DNA of 64,000 bases from Neurospora tetraspora. Taxonomy: Eukaryota; Ascomycota; Sordariomycetes; Sordariales; Sordariaceae. The stretch spans positions 3,100,001 to 3,164,000 of the forward strand of contig NW_026944388.1 in NCBI RefSeq assembly GCF_033439725.1, written 5' to 3'. Both the position numbers and the translations under genes were made by a program. The notes below the pieces were generated by a model. The model saw nothing but the letters and a program-made list of their open reading frames with translations, searched no databases and was not told the origin of the DNA. Each line of letters starts with the position of its first letter. Within the stretch, counting starts at the first letter, position 1. Shown piece by piece: positions 56,031 through 64,000 of the stretch.

Positions 56031-57072
56031 ATGAAGCGGTCACGGGAACCAGAGGAAGACCCTCTGTCCCAACAACAAACAGCGACAACGACAAGCTGTC
56101 CTTATCCAGACCAACAGCACTTGGGTGATACCACTGGGACAACAACGAGCCGATCTACCAGCGCCGATGTCTCCGGGTCACCACCCGCTGCGAAAATCGC
56201 TGAGCTAGATCCCACCGAAAGCCTCAGCCAAGCCGGTCTCCAGATGAAATGTTCGCTGCCGCCACACAAGGACACACTGGTGTTTTCAACATACTCCGAG
56301 TACGAATCCCATTATAACAGCACCCACACCAACCGGTGTCTCGAGTGCCGTAAGAACTTCCCCTCGGCTCATCTGCTTGGGCTGCACATCGAGGAGAACC
56401 ATGACTCCTTTATGGCGGTTAAAAGAGACAGAGGTGAACACACGGTACGTTCTGACTTTCAACCTTTTCCCCTTCTTTTTCTTCCCCGGTCCCGTCATGC
56501 CTTTTTGTCTCACCGGTTTGTCGGATCAGGGCTGAGCAGTGCCGAATCGAGTTTGAAAAGCTGGCCACTAACCAATATTCCAGTACTCCTGCTTCGTGGA
56601 AGGTTGTGAAAGGAAATGCATGACGCCCCAAAAGCGACGGATGCATCTCATTGATAAGCACATATATCCCAAGAATTTCTTCTTCGCAGTGACCCTGCAC
56701 GGTATCGACGGGCGGCAATCGATGCTGTTGGATGAGCGACGGCAGAACCAGAAACCGGGCAACAGGCCACCGACAGCGGCAACAAAGGCTGGCTCTTCCA
56801 AACCTAAGCCCACCTCCAAGTCAAAGCCTCCCTCAGAAACGAAGGAGGAGCAGATGGAAGTGGATCAGCCCGAGCCTACTCCAACATCGACGAAACCCGA
56901 TGCTGAGATGATTGACCAACCGCATGAGGAGGCCGTTAAGGAGGAGGCCATTAAGGAGCCGGCTGACGTGGATATGGGTGACTTGGTAGGCAAGATGTCT
57001 GCACTGCAGTTCGTGCCCTCCAGCGTAAGATTTGGTCGTGGAGGACGGAAGACTGGATTCGCCAGAGGGTGA
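56031..57072 (+). CDS. C2H2 zinc-finger protein, ZNF511-like
   Basis: Exons 56031..56444 and 56584..57072, 300 aa. Residues 1-70 are polar and disordered. The fingers resemble ZNF511: CSLPPHKDTLVF then ESHYNSTHTNRCLECRKNFP in part, HLLGLHIEENHD, and after the joint YSCFVEGCERKCMTPQKRR followed by HLIDKHIYPKNFFF, the YPxxFxF end being characteristic of the family. The C-terminal third is Lys/Pro then Glu rich and ends FGRGGRKTGFARG. The function of the family is poorly known; nuclear location is inferred from the fingers and basic patches. Confidence 0.85.
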
Positions 57073-57506
57073 TAACAGAGGAAGTGCAAAAACGAGGAGC
57101 CGCTATGCTTGAGCAAGCGAATCCCATCAGTCTTGAGCAGTTGAAGCATAATATTGCACATCCAAAACGGAAACATACTGGTTTAATCCTCACATTCCAT
57201 GACATCATGCCAGAAGTTGTTCATGGGTTTGTTAAATCTGCTCCCTAAACAGTAAGCATCAAGCATAGCTTTGCAAAGGAGAAAGTATCTTATCTTACCC
57301 TCTCCCCCGTTAACACCTCCATCCCACTTCTCGATGCGTGCTCAAAAAAAGAGATATTGTTGGTATCATTATAGCGGCGCCGAACGGCCGCTCGCCGGCT
57401 CCCGCTTCCCATCGTTTCTCCATCACATCTCGGCCTTGAAAAAAGTTGTTTGTCCCTCCCTTCTCTCCTCCTTTTCACAATAACGTCAACCTCCGCATCC
57501 TCCTCT
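57073..57506. other. Convergent 3' region
   Basis: 430 bp between the stop codons of the ZNF511-like gene and BUD31. No gene supported. Confidence 0.5.
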
Positions 57507-57953
57507 TTAATCACCAGTAGCACATCCTCTGCACCCACAGCTCACGCACTGGACATCCTGGCCCTCCTTCAGCTCGGCCTTGGGCACGCGGCAGATGCAC
57601 GTCGAGTTGAAGTTGGTCTCCTTGGTCTGGATGCAGCGCAAACAACAAAGCTTCTCGTAGCCGTTCTTCTTCCACTTGGCGATCAGCATCGCGTCCGCGT
57701 ACCCGTTCTTGAGCAGCCACTCGTACAGCTGCTTGCTGATGGCTTCTTTTTCGTAGTAGAGCTCGTAGATGTACCGGCTCCGCTGGTGCGAGATCTGGAA
57801 GATGGGCCATTTGGCCTGGTGCTTGGGGATGTTGTCCGTCGGCGTGTTCTGCGCGTCCTTCATCTTGTTGGCGAAGATGAGCAGGTCCTCCTCGATGTCG
57901 GCGAACCCTTCCGGGGGCGGCTTGCGCTTCGAGGCGGGGCGGATGGCGGGCAT
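57507..57953 (-). CDS. BUD31: Pre-mRNA splicing factor BUD31 (G10 family)
   Basis: Single exon, 148 aa, standard G10 length. BUD31 (Cwf14) sits in the Prp19-associated spliceosome core. The helical N-terminus is KRKPPPEGFADIEEDLLIF; then HQRSRYIYELYYEKEAISK and YADAMLIAKWKKNGYEKLCC. The Cys-rich zinc knot reads CCLRCIQ, STCICRVP and QCVSCGCRGCATGD, with all the Cys pairs of the family. ATG at 57953 gives MPAIRPASKRK, agreeing with the fungal start. It diverges from the complex I gene across 403 bp. Confidence 0.97.
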   Translation of the reverse strand: MPAIRPASKRKPPPEGFADIEEDLLIFANKMKDAQNTPTDNIPKHQAKWPIFQISHQRSRYIYELYYEKEAISKQLYEWLLKNGYADAMLIAKWKKNGYEKLCCLRCIQTKETNFNSTCICRVPKAELKEGQDVQCVSCGCRGCATGD

Positions 57954-58356
57954 TTTGAGGTCGTCGTGGGTTCGAGGTTTCGAGGTTTCGCAAGTAGTGT
58001 TATGAGAATACGTGGTTCAAGTTGCGCTGAGAGTCTGATCTGTGTTTGCTTGGTGGAAGGGTATCGGAATGTGTGGTGAAATCGCAATTGTTTCTGTGAT
58101 CCGCGCGAGGAATGGACTGCCTCAGAGTTGCCTGCCAGCCCAGAAATCAGATGTCTTGGGACTGTGGCGTCAACGTCATGGCCTCTCGTAATTGTGGCTA
58201 GTGCTCTTTGCGCCCGCAGTCTGAGTGTAAGAGCAACTGTGGCTTAGCTTGATGCTACCCCGAACCGACTGCTGAAGCTACAAGCCGTCATGCGAACGAC
58301 GACCGACCTTGGCGAACGGTGACAACCTCCAGAGGTCTGCGACGAATTGGCCCAAA
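57954..58356. promoter_or_regulatory. Divergent promoter BUD31 / complex I subunit
   Basis: 403 bp between the two start codons; both genes must draw on this DNA. No motif I can name was found. Confidence 0.5.
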
Positions 58357-59248
58357 ATGCCCATCACACCTACCAAGTACGCCATCACCACCAGGCAGTG
58401 TAAGTGCCCCTAGCTGTACGAGCTTAACGATCAAGTCTAACCACCATTGTAGCGGTTAACTGGGACGACGCCAAGCGAAGGGTGTTCGCACTTTATCGGC
58501 GATGGCTCCGGTCGGTACGTTACGTTACGAGCGAACGCATAGGGAAACGAGCGATTCCAGCTTTCGACAGACCCGTCCGATATCGACCGATATAATGGGA
58601 GGAGTGCGACCAACCCCGACCGAGGTTTCGCTAACGAGGCTATCGCATACAACAGACACCCGAGATGCAGTCCATGTACTCGCTACCCCTCCCCATTTCG
58701 GTCATTCGCACCCGCATCAGGCAGGAATTCGAGCGCAACCGCTTCGTTAACAAGTTGCCCGTGGTGGATGTTCTGCTCACAAAGGGCCATGCCGACTATC
58801 AAGTAAGGCTCCACTTCATCGTCACTATCCACATGGACATGAATCAGGGGATCCCTAGGAACGGGCACAGCAGTGGGGTCATGCCCAAAATCTGGAGAAC
58901 CCCCAAAGAGAAGGGGAATGGGTTCCAGACAAGGGGTCCGGAGGGAATATCAAAGCGTTGGCGCATATTCACGCCGCGGCGATTCGGAGTGAGAGGGATT
59001 GTTCTGGTACCTTGACGCTGACTCTCCATGCGCCTATCAGGAAACCATGAACTTCTGGCGCCAGACGACTCACATGATGTCGTACTTCAACGAGGAGAGC
59101 TTCCGTGGAGCCAAGAGACTTCCCTCCAGCTTTATCGATGGCTTCCTGCAGGTAAGCCTACATGCAGCCCTTTTGTCTCTTGGTGATGACATGTTTCGTT
59201 GTGCGGGTAGCTCACAGTACTCTTCTCTCATTTTAGGGTCGCAACTAA
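58357..59248 (+). CDS. nuo-14.8: NADH:ubiquinone oxidoreductase LYR subunit (NDUFA6/B14; Neurospora 14.8 kDa type)
   Basis: Accessory subunit of mitochondrial complex I that binds the acyl carrier protein. Five exons: 58357..58399, 58453..58514, 58656..58802, 59041..59151 and 59237..59248, total 375 bp, 124 aa. The LYR signature is [10 protein letters not shown], spanning the end of exon 2. The family blocks follow: [51 protein letters not shown] and HMMSYFNEE. The last exon is 12 nt (GRN stop). Every joint is GT-AG and in phase. As is usual for LYR proteins there is no long cleavable presequence. It is convergent with AC19, 260 bp between stops. Confidence 0.95.
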
Positions 59249-59508
59249 GAAGAGTAATAATGAAGGGTATCAGTGTCAGCCTTTCCTCTAGAGCCTATGT
59301 ATATAACGCAAGCCAGAGCAACATCCATGGACGCAGCCGCTTGTCCTTTTATCTTTCCCCCCCTTTTGATATCCACTCACAGCAAGTCCTTCTCTGTCTG
59401 TCTCTTTTTGTTTCCCCCCTGTGGATTACTACTCCCAAGCCAAGCCCAAAAACGCCATTACCCATGCTGGTGGAAGTTCACGATAAATGAAAAGGTAGAA
59501 AAAGGAAG

Positions 59509-60181
59509 TTATGCGGACGCAGCGGCCTTCTTCTCAGTGAAGTCCTTGCGAGCCTCAAGGAACTTATCCGATACGACGTCGCAAAGATCCTGAATGTCGC
59601 GCAGGCCTTTGCGGAGCGCGTCGACGGCATTTGTGCCCTCTGCATGTCGCTGTCAGTTCATATTTCCATGGGTTTCACTCAGTGGTAGAACGAGGCAAGG
59701 TCACGCACCGTAGGTCTGGATTCTGACGTTCATCTTGGCCTCGGAGGGATGGGGAATGGCGTAGGCGCAGAACTCGACATCAGGGCTATCAACATAGTGT
59801 TAGCACACACTCATAGCTCAGCTCATTAAGATGAGGCATGTGAAGCTCCAAGACTCACTTCTTCATGATGACGTATCTGAGAGCATTGCCAAGGGTATGG
59901 TTCTCCTCAAGGAACTCGAAAGAAGCGGCAGTGGGCGTAGAGCCAGGAAGCTGTGCCAAATGTTAGTTTTAAGTCGATATGAATTCGTTATGGAGGGTTT
60001 CACGTACAAGTCTGACTTTGGTACCCTCCTCCTCCCCCTCATACTCCTCCTCTCCCTCCTCTCCCTCCTCGCCAGCATCGGCCATAGAGACATCATCCTG
60101 AGCCTCCGGCTGGTGAGAAGTCGGGGTCTCCTTCATGGTAACCTCCTCGCCATCGTCGCCGAACTTGGTGACCTTGCCCAT
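59509..60181 (-). CDS. RPC19: RNA polymerase I and III subunit AC19 (RPC19)
   Basis: Small alpha-like subunit that pairs with AC40 in the assembly core of RNA polymerases I and III. Exons 60181..60008, 59950..59859, 59785..59709 and 59639..59509, total 474 bp, 157 aa. The acidic N-terminus ([17 protein letters not shown]) is followed by [41 protein letters not shown] and [18 protein letters not shown], the full alpha-motif of the family. The frame is open upstream of ATG 60181 with another ATG at 60289, but [14 protein letters not shown] fits the start of fungal AC19. All introns are GT-AG. Confidence 0.96.
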
Positions 60182-63100
60182 TTTGACTGTAGTGGTTTTT
60201 GGTGATCTGAAGTACCGATAACTGAAAGATGATTTGGGTCGTTGGGTAAACTCGTTGTTATTCGAGTGATTTACTCCGTCCAAAAACACAAGGATGGGTT
60301 GAATTCAATTGTCGTCGGCGCGCGAGTGGTGAACAACAACCTGACTGAGCCTCTATCTCTCTGTTATCGGAGAAATTTTTAGCGTGAAAAGACGAGTTCA
60401 TCCGTCGCCAAGACTTTGGTAAGGTTTGCCAGATGGAGGCGGCTGAAAGTTAGGCGAACCTGCGGCAAAGTTGCCCCGCCTGCCGACGGCTATTGGCCTG
60501 TCGGGTTGAGTCCCGGACTCGAGGATGCTCCACTGAGCTGAGCTGAGCTTTGGCCTCGGCAACTCCACGCTGGAGACTTGACTCGGGGTCAACATCCACT
60601 TCCCATCTTCGACTTCACTTCAGCATCTTATCAACTGACCTCCCCGAGTTTCTCATTAAGATATCAGATGCTCACTTGTTGCAACACCACTTCTTGACCA
60701 ACCTTCAAGTGCTTGCGGATACCTTCAGGCAAATCGTGAAATTGCATTCTCTGCACTGCGTCCTCCCCCGTATGACACCCTTCTCTATATACCTACACGA
60801 GAACGTCCGCTAAAAAGTGCGGTTAGGGTGGTAGTGCTTTTCGCGGGCGATCCCCATATAGAACCCCGCACGCACTAACATCTCGCTACTGCACGAACCG
60901 TTTTTCCCGCAAACTCACCGCAAAAGAAATTGTTAGGCCTGACATTTATTGTGTAATTGCTGTTAAGGATTGCTTTCAACCTTAAAAAATCTCGCGCCGT
61001 TGGGAAGGGTCGAAGCCAAGTTTCCTGGCCTCCCCGAATACTACCTATCCAAAAGCATTAACTCCCTTTTTCCATTTTACCCAATTATACCTTCATTTAC
61101 ACCATTTGCACCTCGATTTCAAAGCAAAGGGTTTTCACTACTTTTCAATTTTAGCTACCTCTACGGTGCAACCCAATGTCCAACATTACACAAGCCACAA
61201 CCCAGGGTCCAGCCTTTCATCGCCCAGGGAAGGGAAGGCAGCTTTGCTGCCTCCCCGAACACTAGTGAGTATCTAGGTCGAGGATTATTTCTCAACGCCG
61301 GAAACTGAGCTTATCCATGGAGACTACCGAAGACCTCGGTATACCTGTTCAATGACACCTAGCGGTAGCTACATACTACTAGAAACTCAGGGCAGACAAA
61401 GACTCTTCAGCATGACATCCCGAACCGCTTCCGGATCCCAGAACCAGACTCTGGACAAAAACGGGCTACGCAAGAGACCGTTTCCCGTCAACCACTATCA
61501 GGAGGTAAGACCCGGATAACGACAGGTTGTTCAAACTGAAAGAGAGCTTCGGATATACTATGGCGCGGGTGGGTGAAAAGGGGAAGTATTGGAAGCAAGA
61601 AAACGGAGGTCAAAACATATGCAGAGAGGGATGCTCGTAGTGGGCTGGAAGAGAGAGTAGAATACACCTGCCCATGAAAGTAACAGGGTACGGATCTATG
61701 CTCAATGCTTTATGTCCAGTCGTCAGTCAAGTATCTGCTTTATCGTCCAAACTTCCGAGTGGTTTTACAACACTACCGGAGCCAGTACCAGGCTCACGAT
61801 CTCCCCAGGAATGTTCCAATTTCAGGAACTTGATGTTATTCCCACGGTAATCAGTCCATCGCCGCTAAATCACCAAGTGTGATTTTGAAACAGTCGCCCG
61901 GCAGTGTTGCCTGTATTTCTACCGGCCATAGTTTACGGGTTCTAGGTGAAGGACCTGATCCGTGATGTCAAGTTGCCATGCTTCAAATTCGGCCAGTACG
62001 GTACGGTAAAGTACAAGTCCGGATCGCCTTTCATCCCATCCCATTCCTCCGCCCTCCGCCTTACCCCTCTACGCACCATATAAGGTCCGGCACCAGGCCC
62101 TAATTCCAGCGCGGACCAATTGGCCAAATGGCCGAGCGGTTCCGTTCATGAAAACATTGCCGGTGTGCGCGGTACCCGTGCTCCGTGGTACAGTTTTCGT
62201 AGGTCGCAGCTGGAGCATGGTGGTTCGTTCCCCCAAGCCTCCTGGGCGACTGAGCTTTTTGCCTTTTTTGTGGTCTACGAAATTGATTGAAGATAACTTT
62301 TACGTGTTCCTCGGATTTTTGTCTTTTATTTTACTTGTTTTTGGACCGAGTTTGTATCTTGCTTGGTGCCCGAACGCGGCGGTTCCGATCGCAGGTCGGC
62401 ACTGCAGCTACGACCGGTTGAGACACAGGCACGACTGGTGATTTAGAATCCCACTCGGTGATTTACCGGCGATGGACTGACACTGACCACCGTGAGAACA
62501 AGGTCAAGTTCCTGAAACTGGAACGTTCCTGGGGAGACCGTGAGCCTGGTACTGTCTCTGGCCCGAGGTCGAATGTCGCCATCGATGAGAAGCCAATATC
62601 AAGCATGGGAATCGATACGATCAGGCATCATATCAACGGAAACACCGAGTTGCTATATGCGTTGGATCATGAGTACTTAGGTAGTAACTGAATTTGTAGC
62701 CCACATGTCAACATAAGGATTTCGACACAATGTATCTCAGTAGCGTTCAAGATCAGCCTACAGTACACTTTCAATATGCTCTACCCAGCAGACGTCTACT
62801 GAATCCTGATCTTCTGTGCCTTTGGTGTAAAAAGACAAAGTGTCTCCTTTAGTTACATACCTACCAATAGTACCTACTATATGTTAACCATCATCACCAT
62901 CTTGCCAGGCCATCGAAGCAAAGTCTCCCACGCAAAAAAAAAGCCTACCAAATATCAATCATATCATCCCCAGCCCAGTCCCGCTTACCGCAGGCCTTTG
63001 ACAGTCCAGCAGCTAATTGAAAACCCCCCATTCCCTATGAACATGTCATAGTCCACGCTTCTCTCTAGGTAACCAGCCTCAGCCAAGACCAGGATCAGCA

Positions 63101-64000
63101 GGGGCATGTAAGGAACCGTCCATTCCTTGGGGAAATAGTCAATACAATTCAATACTGGTTTGTTTGTTAGTTTGGTTCTTCGAGCATTGGTTGAACAGGG
63201 GAGTTTTGGAGCTCTTATTGGCCTTCGAAGAGAGGAACTGTCCTCCGTTTGAAGCATCATGGGACAATGACAAGGGTTTAAGACGCCACAGAAGCCTCTT
63301 ATGTCTCTCTCCGACTCCTTTAAGACTGGACGATATCGGTCTACGGTGGTCAACCGATAGAAAGCCGAACGCTTTCCTATAAAGCGTTGGCTTTTTTGTA
63401 CCAAACTAACAATCAAACCAGGGCTGGATTGTAGTCAATACACAGTAGGTAATTCCGCGGCTCGCCGAGCCGCAGACACGAAGTGGTCACGAGCTAGGTA
63501 GGGTAGTGGGAGGTAGTTCTGTCCGATTTAAGATAATGCGGCATGCCGGGAGTGGATGGAGGATTGAGGACAGTGTGGGTAGGGGGTTTACGGTATCTTG
63601 TTTGCCAAGTACCTTAGGTTTGTGACTGGTTTAATGGTGTAGCTTGCGGCCTTCAGAGGCTGCTGGTATCTTTAAGTTGAGTTTATAGTCTCTGAATATG
63701 AGTGAAATTGCTTTTCTTTCCCTCAACTTTCGCACCATCTCTGTTTTGATGACTAGATGACGATGCATGGTCTTGGAAAATTGGATTAGTCTTGAGTTAT
63801 ACTATCGAGAGCCATATAGTCTCCAAAAGCGTCGAAGTCACCAGCTATTTTCCGAATTATTTCATCCATTCGCAAAAAGTGCAATCTATCCTGCTGTCTT
63901 CGAACATGCCAACATCTATCCGCCCGAGCCAAAGGCTTAGCAAGTTGATGGTTTAGTAATCAAGTTTAATGAGGCTCAAGCATGTAATGCTACCAGCTTC
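60182..64000. other. 3.8-kb region without supported genes
   Basis: From the AC19 promoter to the right edge. ORFs at 62148-62441 (one hydrophobic stretch), 62458-62691 and 62985-63416 (minus) have no family motif I recognise. A related short phrase, CCTCCCCGAA after a purine-rich stretch, occurs at about 61030 and 61247. No tRNA B box was found by eye. Confidence 0.4.

Noticed and set aside
62985-63416. 143-codon minus-strand ORF near the right edge
   Set aside because: Considered as a gene because of an aromatic segment, but I recognise no family and see no introns or start context.
1-64000. tRNA genes, CRISPR arrays and intact transposons
   Set aside because: No A/B-box pairs with a cloverleaf, no spaced direct-repeat arrays and no transposase or reverse-transcriptase motifs were found by eye; a tRNA covariance search would settle the first point.

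Overview
The window is nuclear DNA of a filamentous ascomycete, most likely Neurospora or a close Sordariales relative. The evidence is short introns (about 50-280 bp) with CTAAC/CTGAC-type branch sites, C-ending codon bias in the highly expressed genes, compact genes separated by 0.3-4 kb of non-coding DNA, a HET-domain gene, and a lone decayed 5S rRNA gene (dispersed 5S copies are a Neurospora trait). The genus is inferred from gene content; I could not align it.

Left part (1-13 kb), accessory in character: a HET-domain gene on the minus strand runs off the left edge and ends in at least eleven near-identical 34-residue ankyrin repeats. Then come a 5S rRNA relic, a LaeA-like methyltransferase, about 4 kb without a gene, and a nucleotide-sugar 4,6-dehydratase.

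Middle part (15-36 kb): a SLC35/TPT-type transporter, the ribosome-assembly factor Rpf1, glycyl-tRNA synthetase with a second in-frame start that suggests mitochondrial plus cytosolic forms, the PAK kinase CLA4, a haspin kinase, a small zinc-finger gene followed by a frameshifted tandem copy, a decayed V-ATPase proteolipid gene, and prephenate dehydratase.

Right part (37-60 kb), housekeeping: eRF1, a small acidic fungal protein with an apparent GC-AG intron, a WHIM/DDT-like chromatin protein, ribosomal protein uL2, adenosine kinase, an EST1/SMG7-like protein, a ZNF511-like zinc-finger protein, BUD31, a complex I LYR subunit (NDUFA6/B14 type) and the Pol I/III subunit AC19. From 60.2 kb to the right edge no gene is supported.

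Many genes serve ribosome making, translation and mRNA quality control (Rpf1, AC19, uL2, GlyRS, eRF1, SMG7-like), but they are not an operon and the grouping may be chance. The best leads are the hypervariable ankyrin array, two decayed paralogues (zinc finger and V-ATPase c), the 5S relic, and several unusual splice or start arrangements. Exon joints were worked out by hand from splice consensus, frame and family fit; nearly all complete models have lengths divisible by three.
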